This document shows, piece after piece, positions 53,877 through 63,974 of a DNA stretch of 64,000 nt. Origin of the DNA: Spirochaetota bacterium (GTDB lineage: Bacteria; Spirochaetota; Brevinematia; DTOW01); NCBI GenBank assembly GCA_025061835.1, contig JANXAC010000001.1, positions 140,684-204,683 of the forward strand, given 5' to 3'. Each line of letters begins with the position of its first letter. The first letter of the stretch is position 1. The notes beneath the pieces were generated by a model, which did no database searches, had not been told where the DNA came from, and saw nothing but the letters and a program-made list of their open reading frames with translations. Made by a program: the position numbers and the translations under genes.

Positions 53877-56378
53877 ATGAGGAAGAGTAATTTTTACCTT
53901 GTGATACACGGACACTTCTACCAACCACCCAGAGAAGATCCATTTACATATGAGATTGACCTCCAAGATTCTGCACTACCGTGGCATGATTGGAATGAGA
54001 GGATTACGGAGGAATGCTACACCTCAAACGCATTCTCAAGAGTTTTGGACAATTTTGGTAGAATACAAGCAGTTATAAATAACTATGAATACATCAGTTT
54101 CAACTTTGGACCTACACTACTTACATATCTTGAAAAGTATCACAAAAAAACTTACGAAAAGATTCTAGAAGCAGACTTTAGAAGTAGAGATAGAAACAAC
54201 GGACATGGAAATGCAATAGCACAAGGATACAATCATATCATACTTCCTCTAGCATCGGATAGAGACAAGATAACACAAATTGAATGGGGTATCAGAGATT
54301 TTGAGAAAAGGTTTGAGAGACAACCTGAGGGTATATGGCTACCAGAAACTGCAGTGAATGATATTGTCGTTCAGTTTCTAATTAGTTACGGCATTAAGTT
54401 TATCATACTTTCGCCTCACCAAGCAGAAAGAGTTAGGTTTCTCAACGGGAAAGAATGGACAGATGTATCAAAAGGTAATATAGACTTTTCAGAGCCTTAC
54501 ATTCTGAGGGAACCTAATGGAGAAATAATAGTATTTTTCTACAATGGACCTTTATCACACGCTGTTAGCTTCAATCATCTTTTGAGGAGTTCTGAAGGCT
54601 TTAGAGATGCCATACTTTCGTATAGAACTCCAAACAAAGATGATTTTTTCTTATCCATAGCCACCGACGGCGAGATATATGGTCATCATGAACCATTTGG
54701 AGATATGTGTCTCTCATCTATGATATACAGAAATCAATTTGAGAATAACTTTATTTTCACAAACTTTGCAAATGTTCTTGAGTATATAAAACCAAGGTAT
54801 GAGGTTGTTTTGAAGAAAGGGAACAACAATCTAGGAACATCTTGGAGTTGTGCTCACGGAGTTGATAGGTGGTATAGAGATTGTGGTTGTAGCACTGGTG
54901 CACAACCTGGTTGGAATCAAGCATGGCGAGAACCTTTGAGGAATGCTTTTGATTATCTGCGAGAAGAACTATACTCACTTTCCGAAGAAGAACTAAAAGA
55001 TATAATTAGTAATGTTTGGAAAGCAAGGAATGATTACATTGATGTGGTTTTTGTTAGGTCTTCTTTGAAGCCTCCGGAGTGGAAAGGTAAGATTGAAGAA
55101 TTTTTGAAGAAGCACTCAAGGAAAAACTTGAGTTATGATGAGAAAGTAAAGGTTTTAAAGTTTATGGAAGCACTCTACAACGAGATGCTTATGTACACAA
55201 GTTGTGGTTGGTTTTTCGCAGATATATCAGGTATAGAAACTGTCCAAGTTATGAAGTATCCATCTTACATATTCCACTTACTGAAAGAATACATAAGACC
55301 CGAAATTAAGACACACTTCCTTGAGATAATCAGTAGGGCGAAGAGTAATATAAGGCAGTTCAACGACGGAAGATGGATATTTGAAAACTGGATTGAAAAG
55401 TATAAATTCACACCAGAACGAGTGATAGCACAATATATACTCTACAAGTTTCTCGTTTACGATAAGAATATCCATTCAGATATATCAAAAGATTATTACT
55501 ACTATTACACCATATCTGTTAGGAATTCAAATTCGTTTGAAATTGATGGTTTTAAGGTATTCTCAGGTATTGCTGACCTTTTCAACAACATAACGCTTGA
55601 AGAAAGTAAATACATATACTACATCTTCGTCTCTTTCTCAACAGGAGAAGTTCATATATACACAAAAGAACATATGTATGAAGGTATTGAAACATACATA
55701 AGTAAGGTAGTTAAAGAACTACCTTTCGGTAAAGCAAGACGTTTCTTTGATGATTGGTTTTCTGGTGGATACTCTCTGATGGACATAAAATACGAAATTA
55801 GAGAACAAATACTTTACAGAATATTTGAGAGTAAGTTCAAATCCTTAAGAGCTAGGTCAGAGTTTGAAATTGATGAATACATAAAGATAATAGACAGTTA
55901 TTCACTTCTAGGCGTAAAACTACCAAAAAGTGAAAAGACACTAATATCGTTCCTACTAAAAGAGTTTATAGACAAGCAGGCAGAAAACTTACTAAACAAA
56001 CAACAGATTGATTTGCTTTACTTGTCAAAGGTTATGAAAGTAATAAGAGAGAATAACCTTGAGATATCAATGTCAAAACTTGAGAATGCGTTGTATCGAT
56101 ATATCTTTGACAGCATTGAAAAAATTATCAAAGAACCAGGTGAAGATGAGATAGAATCGTTTTCAGGATTAGTTGACTTTGTCGTCAAGAATGGAATCAA
56201 TATCTACAACAGAAGAAGTATAGAGAATAGAATATATGAGTTTTTACACTCAAATGTTTTTGAAGAGTTCTCAAACAACCTTATACATCAAGGCAAGGAA
56301 AGACTCGTTTCAAAGATACTTGATATATTTGAGAAATTCAACATATCAACACTTCACCGCAGAACTCTGAAACACTAG
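53877..56378 (+). CDS. GH57 glycoside hydrolase with DUF3536 C-terminal region
   Basis: 833 residues from the ATG at 53877, with CAGAGG upstream. GH57 motifs: HGHFYQPPREDPF, GHGNAIAQGYNHIILP, the nucleophile glutamate in EGIWLPETAVN (about 157) and the acid aspartate in IATDGEIYGHHEP (about 263). The remainder carries the DUF3536 region (GTSWSCAHGVDRWYRDCGC and NQAWREPLRNAFDYL). GH57 enzymes act on alpha-glucans, as amylases or branching enzymes. The subfamily here is unassigned. Likely linked with the GH13 enzyme in glycogen handling (inference). Confidence 0.88.
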   Translation: MRKSNFYLVIHGHFYQPPREDPFTYEIDLQDSALPWHDWNERITEECYTSNAFSRVLDNFGRIQAVINNYEYISFNFGPTLLTYLEKYHKKTYEKILEADFRSRDRNNGHGNAIAQGYNHIILPLASDRDKITQIEWGIRDFEKRFERQPEGIWLPETAVNDIVVQFLISYGIKFIILSPHQAERVRFLNGKEWTDVSKGNIDFSEPYILREPNGEIIVFFYNGPLSHAVSFNHLLRSSEGFRDAILSYRTPNKDDFFLSIATDGEIYGHHEPFGDMCLSSMIYRNQFENNFIFTNFANVLEYIKPRYEVVLKKGNNNLGTSWSCAHGVDRWYRDCGCSTGAQPGWNQAWREPLRNAFDYLREELYSLSEEELKDIISNVWKARNDYIDVVFVRSSLKPPEWKGKIEEFLKKHSRKNLSYDEKVKVLKFMEALYNEMLMYTSCGWFFADISGIETVQVMKYPSYIFHLLKEYIRPEIKTHFLEIISRAKSNIRQFNDGRWIFENWIEKYKFTPERVIAQYILYKFLVYDKNIHSDISKDYYYYYTISVRNSNSFEIDGFKVFSGIADLFNNITLEESKYIYYIFVSFSTGEVHIYTKEHMYEGIETYISKVVKELPFGKARRFFDDWFSGGYSLMDIKYEIREQILYRIFESKFKSLRARSEFEIDEYIKIIDSYSLLGVKLPKSEKTLISFLLKEFIDKQAENLLNKQQIDLLYLSKVMKVIRENNLEISMSKLENALYRYIFDSIEKIIKEPGEDEIESFSGLVDFVVKNGINIYNRRSIENRIYEFLHSNVFEEFSNNLIHQGKERLVSKILDIFEKFNISTLHRRTLKH

Positions 56379-56432
56379 AATTTATTTGAAAAAACATAAT
56401 AATCTTCATTATCCTTCAAAAAGGAGGTTAGC

Positions 56433-59282
56433 ATGGTAAAAACTATAATTCTGTTCATTTTTTCATTACCTTTAGTTATCCAAGCGATATCCTCTTACAT
56501 TAGGAGAAAGACCGTATCATTCAAAGATGTATGGATAGGAGTGATAATAGCAGTTTTAGGTGCTTTATTCGTTCTGGTTCTAGATGAAATTGTAAAGTTT
56601 ATCGTTGATGTTCTTTGGTTCTCTGAAGTTGGGTATTTCAATGTTTTCTGGGGCATCATTCAATACAAGATTTGGATATTCGTTATAACGTTTGTTATCG
56701 TGCTTACAGGATTCATACTATTCGTGTATATTCCCATTAAGATTTTCTTTCCGAGGTTCCCGATAGGACTTATAAAAGTTGTTGAGTTTGAGATGATGAA
56801 GGTTGTTGAGAGGTTTTCAAATGTTATTGTATGGCTCTTTCTTGTTGTTGTTTCCGGATACTTTGGATACATTGCAGCAACAAATGACTGGATGGATATA
56901 GCAAAATTCTTCAGTAGAGTATCAACGCTTGAATACACGGACCCAATATTCAAGATGCCTGCCGAGTTTTATATGTTCTCTTTGCCATTTATAAACGCTG
57001 TATTTAATAACATACTTTGGTTCCTGTTCATAGTTTCTGCGTTTATGATATTCATACTGTATGTTTATTTGAGATTTCAATCGGGATATTACGGACAGAG
57101 TTTTGTTTTCGCATTACTCTCGGGCAGGATGCCAGATAAAATCTCAAGAGGTATCTTTCTTTACTCAATATTTGTTCTGATAGTTTGGACACTGGTTCTT
57201 GGTATCAGAATAGCGTTCGTTACACCTTACCATATAATGTTTGTAGACAGTGGTTTGTTTAGTGGTCCAGGTTATAAAGAGATATACGCAACACTACCAG
57301 TTATTAGAATAATAGGAATACTCCTGATATTACTCGCTATCCTATCCACTTTCTTCCTCTTCAGCGGTAAAATTCGCAATATACTCATATTATCTGGTGG
57401 AACAGTCGGTATATCTCTAGCACTCTATGTTATTTATCCTTCGCTAATTGAAGTTTTCGTAGTCAAGCCATCTGAATTGGATAGACAGAAAGAGTTTATC
57501 AAAAACAATATTGAATCAACACTGGTTGCTTACAAGTTAGACAAAGTTAAAGAAGTTTTCTTTGACAACAAACCTTTAACTTTTGATATGTTATCAAGAA
57601 ACAAAGAGATAATTCAAAACTTAAGGTTATGGGACTGGAAACCATTAGGAGATGCCTACAAGCAAATACAAACAATAAGGTTTTATTACAAGTTTAATGA
57701 CATTGACATTGACAGGTACAGGCTAGGTGGTAGTTTAAGACAGGTTATGATATCTGCGAGGGAGTTGGATATTGAAGCATTGCCAGAGAACTCAAAGAGT
57801 TGGATAAATGTTCATTTTAGATACACTCACGGTATAGGTGTTGTTGTGAGTCCAGTGAATGAGATATTACCGAACGGTATGCCTAAACTCTTCGTCAAGG
57901 ACATCCCCCCTATATCTTCATATCCAGAAGTCTCCGTTGAAGAACCTAGAATATACTTTGGAGAACTCACAGACCATTATGTCTTCGTAAACGCTGGTAT
58001 TGACGAGTTTGATTATCCATCGTCTGCTGGTGAGGGAGAGGAGAATGTATATACAAGGTATAAGGGAACTGCCGGTATAAAGATTGATAACTTCTGGAAG
58101 AAACTACTTTTTGCAGTTTATCTAAATGAAGAAATAAAAATGTTATTCTCCGAATACATAAACGATGAAACTAGAATCCTAATAAATAGGAATGTCTTAA
58201 AAAGGATTGATAAGATAATTCCATTCATTCTATATGAAGATGATCCATACATAGTTGTATCAAAAGGCAAACTTTACTGGATTATTGATGGTTATACTGT
58301 ATCCGACCAGTTTCCATACTCAACCTATTCAGGAGGTATAAACTACATAAGAAATGCTGTAAAGGTTGTTGTTGATGCCTATAACGGTAATGTTGAATAC
58401 TATATCGTTGATAAGAATGAACCCGTTATAAATGTTTTCAAAAACATGTTTAACATTCAATTTAAGGAACTAGAACAGATGGATGAAGATTTAAGACAAC
58501 ACATAAGGTATCCAGAAAGACTCTTAAGAGTCCAGAGCAGAATTTTTAGATTATATCATATGAAGGACCCTGAAATATTCTTTAATCAAGAGGATGTCTG
58601 GAACATAGCGAAAGAGGTTAAGTTTGGGAACAACATAGAGGTTGAACCTTACTATATAGTAACTAAACTGCCTGATAAGAAAGAACTGAATTTTATACTT
58701 GTTTTGCCCTTCACCCCTAAAGATAAGGATAATCTCATTGCTTGGATGGCCGTTAAATCAGACTACGAAAATTACGGAGAGATTATCGTATATAGAATGC
58801 CAAAAGACAGGCTTGTTTTTGGTCCTCTTCAGATAGAAGCGAGGATAAGCCAAGACCCCGAAATATCAGCACAGATAACACTCTGGAACCAACAAGGCTC
58901 TCAAGTTTTAAGAGGGAATATGATGATACTGCCCATAGAGAATTCACTTCTATACTATGAACCAATATACCTACAAGCAGAGGAAGCCAAAATACCAGAG
59001 TTTAGAAGAGTTGCTATGTCTGATGGCGAGAGAATAGTATGGGATGAGACAGTACCACAGACAATATCAAAATTATTTACAGGTCAAAAGATTGAAATAA
59101 CCGAAGTTGAAAAGGTTGCCTCACAGGTGCCTGAAAAAACAACAGGTATCTCAAAAACAGTCCTCCTAAGAGCACTTCAATATATAGAGGAATATAAAAA
59201 ATTAACAGGCAATGGAGACTTCGTAGGTGGTGCAAGAAAACTTAAAGAGTTAGAAGAGTTTTTAAGAGAAAACACTAAGTAA
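56433..59282 (+). CDS. UPF0182 large membrane protein
   Basis: 949 residues. About seven membrane helices fill the first 320 residues (with SEVGYFNVFWGIIQYKIWIF), followed by a large extracytoplasmic domain with conserved blocks YTHGIGVVVSPVNEILPNGMP, YFGELTDHYVFVN, QFPYSTYSGGINYIRNAVKVVVDAYNG and PYYIVTKLP. These define the UPF0182 (COG1615) family, found in clostridia, actinobacteria, cyanobacteria and some others; function unknown. AAAGGAGG precedes the ATG. It follows the GH57 gene by 54 bp. Confidence 0.92.
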   Translation: MVKTIILFIFSLPLVIQAISSYIRRKTVSFKDVWIGVIIAVLGALFVLVLDEIVKFIVDVLWFSEVGYFNVFWGIIQYKIWIFVITFVIVLTGFILFVYIPIKIFFPRFPIGLIKVVEFEMMKVVERFSNVIVWLFLVVVSGYFGYIAATNDWMDIAKFFSRVSTLEYTDPIFKMPAEFYMFSLPFINAVFNNILWFLFIVSAFMIFILYVYLRFQSGYYGQSFVFALLSGRMPDKISRGIFLYSIFVLIVWTLVLGIRIAFVTPYHIMFVDSGLFSGPGYKEIYATLPVIRIIGILLILLAILSTFFLFSGKIRNILILSGGTVGISLALYVIYPSLIEVFVVKPSELDRQKEFIKNNIESTLVAYKLDKVKEVFFDNKPLTFDMLSRNKEIIQNLRLWDWKPLGDAYKQIQTIRFYYKFNDIDIDRYRLGGSLRQVMISARELDIEALPENSKSWINVHFRYTHGIGVVVSPVNEILPNGMPKLFVKDIPPISSYPEVSVEEPRIYFGELTDHYVFVNAGIDEFDYPSSAGEGEENVYTRYKGTAGIKIDNFWKKLLFAVYLNEEIKMLFSEYINDETRILINRNVLKRIDKIIPFILYEDDPYIVVSKGKLYWIIDGYTVSDQFPYSTYSGGINYIRNAVKVVVDAYNGNVEYYIVDKNEPVINVFKNMFNIQFKELEQMDEDLRQHIRYPERLLRVQSRIFRLYHMKDPEIFFNQEDVWNIAKEVKFGNNIEVEPYYIVTKLPDKKELNFILVLPFTPKDKDNLIAWMAVKSDYENYGEIIVYRMPKDRLVFGPLQIEARISQDPEISAQITLWNQQGSQVLRGNMMILPIENSLLYYEPIYLQAEEAKIPEFRRVAMSDGERIVWDETVPQTISKLFTGQKIEITEVEKVASQVPEKTTGISKTVLLRALQYIEEYKKLTGNGDFVGGARKLKELEEFLRENTK

Positions 59283-59376
59283 TAAGATTTATCATAAGTA
59301 TATTCTAAAAGTTTTTGGGATTTTGAATACTATTTATTCCGATTTTGACTATTTTCATTTTCAGAAGGTAAAAAAT

Positions 59377-60705
59377 CTAACTTGTATGCTGTGTTTCTTC
59401 ATAGATTATGTCTTCCTTTGATACTTGTTTTGGCTCTTTTGAGAGTAGAACCATGAATGATAGAGAAAACAGCAAAACCAAACCAGCTACAAGATCTACA
59501 AGTATCATTTCAACGAAGTTATTATGAAACAGTATGAAACCTACTATTAGTATTATATCGGTTACTGCAAGAGGAATTAGAAAATACCAATTCTTGAAAA
59601 CGATACTGTAGTTTATAAGTAGAAGTGATATACCTATTGGTATCACTGCTAATGTAAATAAAAACAGTATGCTTTTTGCTTCTAGGTATCTTTCACCAAA
59701 TATCTTAAGAATAATATCTCCAAAGATTAGAACAAAGATAAGATATGCAAAGGAAGCAAAGAGTGCTATAACGACTCCTTTGACGAGTGCCATAACACTT
59801 GCCCTATAACCTTTATTATTCAAATCCTCTATCATTCTAGGTAGCATTACAAAAGATATTGGAATGATCACAAAAAAGTTTGCTTTTGCAACAGTAGCTG
59901 CTAGTGCAAATATGTCAGTTTCTACATCATTAAAGTACCTTCTAGAAAATATCACATCACCAAAGTTCAAGACACTGTATAACATATTTATAAGCACTAT
60001 TGGAATAAGAGGTAGAAAATAAGATAAATTTAGAGATAGTTTGTTGTTATTCTCGTTGAGAAGCAACTCTCTACTGTTTTTATTGAGTATTATAACTAGT
60101 GAACTTAATACAAAGGATATGACTACACCTAGAAGCATTGAAGAGGTAGCACCAATATATTGTCCATCCCACACTACTATATAAGGGTATGTGAATACAA
60201 ATCTCAAGAATGGGTAGGAAAAATATACTATACCAAGTATTAGAAACAACTTCAGTGATTGAAAGAGGGATGAAGTAATACTTATTAGGTATGAGAATAT
60301 TACTACCATTACTGACATTACAAACGGTAAGTAGTCTATTTTCATAAATCCTACTATGTAGCCATAAAGTGGAGATAGTAGTAGGAAGAACAACACAAGT
60401 CCTAGGAATGAGTATAGTGTGAATTTATAGGATACTATTATTGCTTTTGGATTTTGACCTTTCGCTATAAGGTCACTAGTTTCTCTTACATTAAACATTC
60501 TAAATGCTAGTGAGATTGTTGTAAGTATATTTATGAATGAATTTATTGACATTATTGCTCCGTACTGACCTGGAGGTAATGTCCGTGTGTATATTATGTT
60601 TACTAGAAAAGCTACTAGGTTACCTAGAAGTGTAAATATAGTTAGAACAATTGAGTCAAAGTAAAATCTGTCAGTCTTTAGTTTTTCAACGATCTTACTT
60701 ATCAT
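59377..60705 (-). CDS. Wzx-like polysaccharide flippase (MOP superfamily)
   Basis: 442 residues with about twelve to fourteen membrane helices. The N-terminus ([44 protein letters not shown]) is typical of oligosaccharide flippases of the Wzx/RfbX type, which move lipid-linked sugar units across the inner membrane. Its start overlaps the dut gene by 11 bp. rfbC is just beyond dut, so a surface-polysaccharide role is plausible. No glycosyltransferases are adjacent. Confidence 0.8.
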   Translation of the reverse strand: MISKIVEKLKTDRFYFDSIVLTIFTLLGNLVAFLVNIIYTRTLPPGQYGAIMSINSFINILTTISLAFRMFNVRETSDLIAKGQNPKAIIVSYKFTLYSFLGLVLFFLLLSPLYGYIVGFMKIDYLPFVMSVMVVIFSYLISITSSLFQSLKLFLILGIVYFSYPFLRFVFTYPYIVVWDGQYIGATSSMLLGVVISFVLSSLVIILNKNSRELLLNENNNKLSLNLSYFLPLIPIVLINMLYSVLNFGDVIFSRRYFNDVETDIFALAATVAKANFFVIIPISFVMLPRMIEDLNNKGYRASVMALVKGVVIALFASFAYLIFVLIFGDIILKIFGERYLEAKSILFLFTLAVIPIGISLLLINYSIVFKNWYFLIPLAVTDIILIVGFILFHNNFVEMILVDLVAGLVLLFSLSFMVLLSKEPKQVSKEDIIYEETQHTS

Positions 60706-61147
60706 CTTTCATCAACCCCGTAGATCCAAAACCCCCATCTCCTCTCTGTGTAGGAGTAAGTTCATCAACTACCTTAATCTCAACTCTCTCAAATCTTACT
60801 ATGACCATCTGTGCTATTCTCATACCATCCTTTATTACAAAAGACTCTTTGCCAAGGTTTATCAATGGTATCATTATTTCTCCACGATAGTCAGGATCAA
60901 TCGTCCCTGGAGTGTTGACAAGAGTTATTCCATGCTTTGACGCAATCCCACTCCTTGGTCTTATCTGTGCCTCGTATCCATCCGGAAGTTCTATGCTTAT
61001 TCCTGTTGGTATCATCTTTATCTCACCCGGCCGTATGACAATATCTTCATCTAGGCTCGCACAAAGATCCAATCCTGCTGAGTGCGAAGTTTGGTAAATA
61101 GGAATATGAGAATTACGCTTCAGAAGTTTTACCTTAAGTTCAATCAC
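60695..61147 (-). CDS. dut: Deoxyuridine 5'-triphosphate nucleotidohydrolase
   Basis: 150 residues. All five dUTPase motifs are visible: [40 protein letters not shown] and the C-terminal [10 protein letters not shown]. It removes dUTP and makes dUMP. The start is GTG at 61147, which the family alignment supports. There is no ribosome-binding site, and a promoter with TTGAAA-18-TATCAT ends 7 nt before the GTG. Confidence 0.95.
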   Translation of the reverse strand: MIELKVKLLKRNSHIPIYQTSHSAGLDLCASLDEDIVIRPGEIKMIPTGISIELPDGYEAQIRPRSGIASKHGITLVNTPGTIDPDYRGEIMIPLINLGKESFVIKDGMRIAQMVIVRFERVEIKVVDELTPTQRGDGGFGSTGLMKDDK

Positions 61148-61154
61148 GATAGAA

Positions 61155-61184
61155 ATGATAATTACTCTACTATCTTGCTTTCAA
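61155..61184 (-). promoter_or_regulatory. Promoter of dut, apparently leaderless
   Basis: On the minus strand TTGAAA (61179-61184), an 18-nt spacer and TATCAT (61155-61160). The -10 box ends 7 nt before the GTG start of dut. Confidence 0.6.
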
Positions 61185-61249
61185 AGTGATAATAGTAGTT
61201 AAATTTTCCTCATGTGAAAACACCTCTAAGCAACTATATGTATACTTTT

Positions 61250-61810
61250 CTACAAATTCTCTATTATATCCTTCAACCTAGGTAACCTGGAATCCTTTTC
61301 TGATAATATTGGATGTTGATTTCCTATCTCTTCAAGAGGCCACTCTATTCCTATCGTTTCATCGCTCCATATGATTCCCCTGTCATATTCAGGGTAGTAG
61401 AATTCAGTAGTCTTATACACAACATCCGCAAAGTCTGATAACACAAGAAAACCATGTGCAAACCCTTCAGGAATGTAAAGCATTTTCATATCTTCGTCTG
61501 ACAAAATTATCCCGAACCATTTTCCTAGTGTTGGAGAGTTTTTTCTAATATCAACAGCAACATCAAATATTCTACCTCGCACTACCCTAACAAGCTTACC
61601 TTGAGGATAAGGATCTTGAAAGTGTAGTCCCCTCAAAACTCCCCTAACAGACCTTGAATGGTTGTCTTGGACGAACTTAATGTTAAGGCCTACTTCTTCA
61701 AACTCTCTTTCATTCCAACTCTCAAGAAAAAAGCCCCTACTGTCTCTGAAAACCTTAGGTTCTATTATGAACAAACCCTGTATGTTTGTTTCCAAGACTT
61801 TGAATTTCAC
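61250..61810 (-). CDS. rfbC: dTDP-4-dehydrorhamnose 3,5-epimerase
   Basis: 186 residues. Motifs: FRDSRGFFLESWNEREFEEVG, the catalytic histidine in VLRGLHFQDPYPQGKLVRVVRGRIFDVAVDIR, FAHGFLVLSDFADVVYKTTEFYYPEYDRGI. It completes dTDP-rhamnose synthesis between RfbB and RfbD, whose genes lie 30 kb away. The start is GTG at 61810, matching the family N-terminus. A TTGAAT-17-TAAGAA promoter ends 8 nt before it. Confidence 0.95.
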   Translation of the reverse strand: MKFKVLETNIQGLFIIEPKVFRDSRGFFLESWNEREFEEVGLNIKFVQDNHSRSVRGVLRGLHFQDPYPQGKLVRVVRGRIFDVAVDIRKNSPTLGKWFGIILSDEDMKMLYIPEGFAHGFLVLSDFADVVYKTTEFYYPEYDRGIIWSDETIGIEWPLEEIGNQHPILSEKDSRLPRLKDIIENL

Positions 61811-61818
61811 TCAAATTA

Positions 61819-61847
61819 TTCTTATTATTCTGCTTCGTAAGATTCAA
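61819..61847 (-). promoter_or_regulatory. Promoter of rfbC, apparently leaderless
   Basis: On the minus strand TTGAAT (61842-61847), a 17-nt spacer and TAAGAA (61819-61824), 8 nt before the GTG. Confidence 0.4.
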
Positions 61848-61978
61848 ATAGTCTTAGAACAAGATCTAATTTGGTAAAAATAGATTATAGTTAGTGATCT
61901 CAGTTTGTTGGTACTGACCAGTATAAAAAACCTTCAATAGTTTTAGACTCTTTTGTTATTCAAGAAGCGTTGAAAAAC

Positions 61979-62005
61979 TAAATCATATTAGGAGTCTGAC
62001 GATTT
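61979..62005 (+). promoter_or_regulatory. Sigma-28-like promoter of flgC
   Basis: TAAA (61979-61982), exactly 15 nt, then GACGATTT (61998-62005), against TAAA-N15-GCCGATAA. A TTAAGGAG ribosome-binding site and the flgC ATG at 62026 follow. Confidence 0.55.
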
Positions 62006-62025
62006 TTATCTTAAGGAGTCCAGGT

Positions 62026-62481
62026 ATGGGAATGTTTACGTCTCTAAACATAGCAGGTAGTGGTCTAACAGCACAGAGATTTAGACTTGATGTAATAGCA
62101 AATAATATCGCTAATGTTGAAACAACGAGAACTACTGAAGGAGGTCCCTACCAGAGACAAAGAGTTGTACTTATGCCGAGAGATGATAGTTTGAAGTTCA
62201 AAAGTTATCTTTTACCTGAAGCACTGCAACCTGGTCAGGGTGCTGGTGTTAAGGTTGTAAAAGTTGAGAAAGACAATAATCCTCCAAGGATGGTTTATGA
62301 CCCATCTCATCCAGATGCCATAAAGTATGGTAAGTATAAAGGTTATGTCTTGTATCCTAATGTGAATGTAGTCCAAGAAATGGTTGATATGATATCAGCG
62401 TCAAGATCCTACGAAGCAAACGTAACCGTAATAAACTCAACTAGACAGATGTTTGAAAAGGCTCTGCAGATTGGTAGATAA
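62026..62481 (+). CDS. flgC: Flagellar basal-body rod protein FlgC
   Basis: 151 residues. The rod-protein signature [35 protein letters not shown] at the N-terminus and the C-terminal [42 protein letters not shown] are diagnostic. TTAAGGAG lies before the ATG. flgB, normally directly upstream, and fliE, normally directly downstream, are both absent; the next gene downstream is convergent. It has its own sigma-28-like promoter. Confidence 0.96.
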   Translation: MGMFTSLNIAGSGLTAQRFRLDVIANNIANVETTRTTEGGPYQRQRVVLMPRDDSLKFKSYLLPEALQPGQGAGVKVVKVEKDNNPPRMVYDPSHPDAIKYGKYKGYVLYPNVNVVQEMVDMISASRSYEANVTVINSTRQMFEKALQIGR

Positions 62482-62487
62482 AATCTG

Positions 62488-62613
62488 TTATTTGCTTCTC
62501 TTTCTCATTTCATATTGCCTTTTTTTATTCCTGTAGTCAATATAGAAGATCAGCGCTAGAAGTCCTAGTAATATCACCAATAACACTACTGCTATCAGTA
62601 TTATTCTTGCCAT
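62488..62613 (-). CDS. Nested 41-residue single-span membrane protein overlapping the amidohydrolase 3' end
   Basis: Starting at the ATG at 62613, this frame encodes a protein with one hydrophobic helix (ARIILIAVVLLVILLGLLALIFYI) and then a strongly basic tail (DYRNKKRQYEMRKRSK), a textbook positive-inside small membrane protein. GAGG (62620-62623) is 6 nt upstream of the ATG; an earlier ATG at 62619 is possible. It overlaps the last 77 bp of the amidohydrolase in another frame and ends beyond it, 6 bp from the flgC stop. The identity of the protein is unknown. Confidence 0.6.
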   Translation of the reverse strand: MARIILIAVVLLVILLGLLALIFYIDYRNKKRQYEMRKRSK

Positions 62614-63859
62614 AGTCATCCTCTACGGTAATAGGAATAAATGGCAACTGTTTCTTGAAACCTACAAACTTCCATACTGTCCTCATAAGCCCTTCAAGAG
62701 AACCGACAATTATCCGGTTTTGCCTATCAATTATTGCTTTTGAGTATTCAATGTTATTTGAGAATTTGTCAAAGAGTTCTTGGTAGTAATCGTAACCATA
62801 TCTAGGTATCCCATTTATGAATACCAACTCAATGTCGTTAAACCACGCTTGAGTTATGTTTGAAAACAGATCCTCATTGTTTCTCCTGAATATCGTTATG
62901 TCCGCAAGATAACCTTTCCTTATATAGCCTACCTTGCTTTGTATCCTGAAAGCTTTCGCTGGATTTTTCGTTATCATATAAAGTATCGTTCTATCGCTTA
63001 GTTCCTCACCATACTTACTCTTGTATGCCATCTTAAGAAACCTCATTTCTTCAAGAATGTTCATACCTCCTGACATTGGTGAGTCCGTTCCCAAAGAAGT
63101 ATTTATGCCTTTTGCCAACCATTCTTTTATTCTAGCAATTAACTTAAACATAAAGTAATTTGACACAGGACAGGTTACAAGATGAGCTCTTGCTTTTGCT
63201 ATTCTGTCAAGGTCTTCATCTGATAGCGCAAGGCCGTGTACCATAACCGTATGGTCTGTTAGTGCTCCGTAATCTATCAAGTAATCAACACCTTTCATTG
63301 ACTCTTCGTCAAAACCCTCTTCTATATGAGTTACAAAGGGCCAGTTATTCTCAACTGCTCTCCTGTGTTCTATGTCAACTCCATCTCCCCACTTGAGGTC
63401 GTAAGAAGATACTTCATGTGCAAGACAGTATTCTCTTATAACCTTAATAGGTAATTTGTCTATGAAGTTATCGTTTACTTTGTGAGGGATGTGATCCATA
63501 ACAGTAGTTACGCCAGATATCAGGTTTTTATACGAACCAATCAGGTAGAGATAGAAGTTTGGTATTCTACTTCTCTCCTTATAAAGGTCGGAGGACTTTA
63601 GTATATCATCCCAGGGTTTCCAAGATATGTGAGGACCCTCTCCGACTCTGGGCCAGTATGAACCCAACAAGTGGTCGTGTGCGTTGATTATTCCTGGTAT
63701 TGCTATCGTGTTTTTGGTTAGAAGCACATTAATATCCGCCTTAGTTTTATACTCGCTTACATCAATGATAAGACCATTCGTAGTGTCAATGTATATACCT
63801 TTATCTTCTACTACCTCATCAGGTGTTATTATTATCCCTGGCTTCAAAAACAATATCAT
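62537..63859 (-). CDS. Amidohydrolase-family deaminase/chlorohydrolase-like protein
   Basis: 440 residues. The metal-dependent amidohydrolase core has IPGIINAHDHLLG (H-x-H), THIEEGFDEES, VMVHGLALSD and the GTDSPMSGG aspartate, followed by a beta-sandwich composite end (GYIRKGYLADITIF). The layout is like S-adenosylhomocysteine/adenosine deaminases and other chlorohydrolase-group enzymes; substrate unknown. The last 25 residues (GKNNTDSSSVIGDITRTSSADLLY) are low-complexity and overlap a small gene in another frame. No ribosome-binding site is seen before the ATG. Confidence 0.8.
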   Translation of the reverse strand: MILFLKPGIIITPDEVVEDKGIYIDTTNGLIIDVSEYKTKADINVLLTKNTIAIPGIINAHDHLLGSYWPRVGEGPHISWKPWDDILKSSDLYKERSRIPNFYLYLIGSYKNLISGVTTVMDHIPHKVNDNFIDKLPIKVIREYCLAHEVSSYDLKWGDGVDIEHRRAVENNWPFVTHIEEGFDEESMKGVDYLIDYGALTDHTVMVHGLALSDEDLDRIAKARAHLVTCPVSNYFMFKLIARIKEWLAKGINTSLGTDSPMSGGMNILEEMRFLKMAYKSKYGEELSDRTILYMITKNPAKAFRIQSKVGYIRKGYLADITIFRRNNEDLFSNITQAWFNDIELVFINGIPRYGYDYYQELFDKFSNNIEYSKAIIDRQNRIIVGSLEGLMRTVWKFVGFKKQLPFIPITVEDDYGKNNTDSSSVIGDITRTSSADLLY

Positions 63860-63929
63860 ACTAGATATATTCGGAAATCAGTATTATTAAAAATAGTCTC
63901 TCTGTAAAATTTTTCAAGTTGTTTTAATA

Positions 63930-63974
63930 CTTGAGATTCAGCAGAGATCCGAGATTTTCTCAATAGATCTCAAG
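63930..63974. other. Inverted repeat near the right window edge
   Basis: CTTGAGAT (63930-63937) and ATCTCAAG (63967-63974) form a perfect eight-pair inverted repeat with a 29-base loop. There is no gene between it and the window edge. It could be an operator or a hairpin of an off-window gene. Confidence 0.3.
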
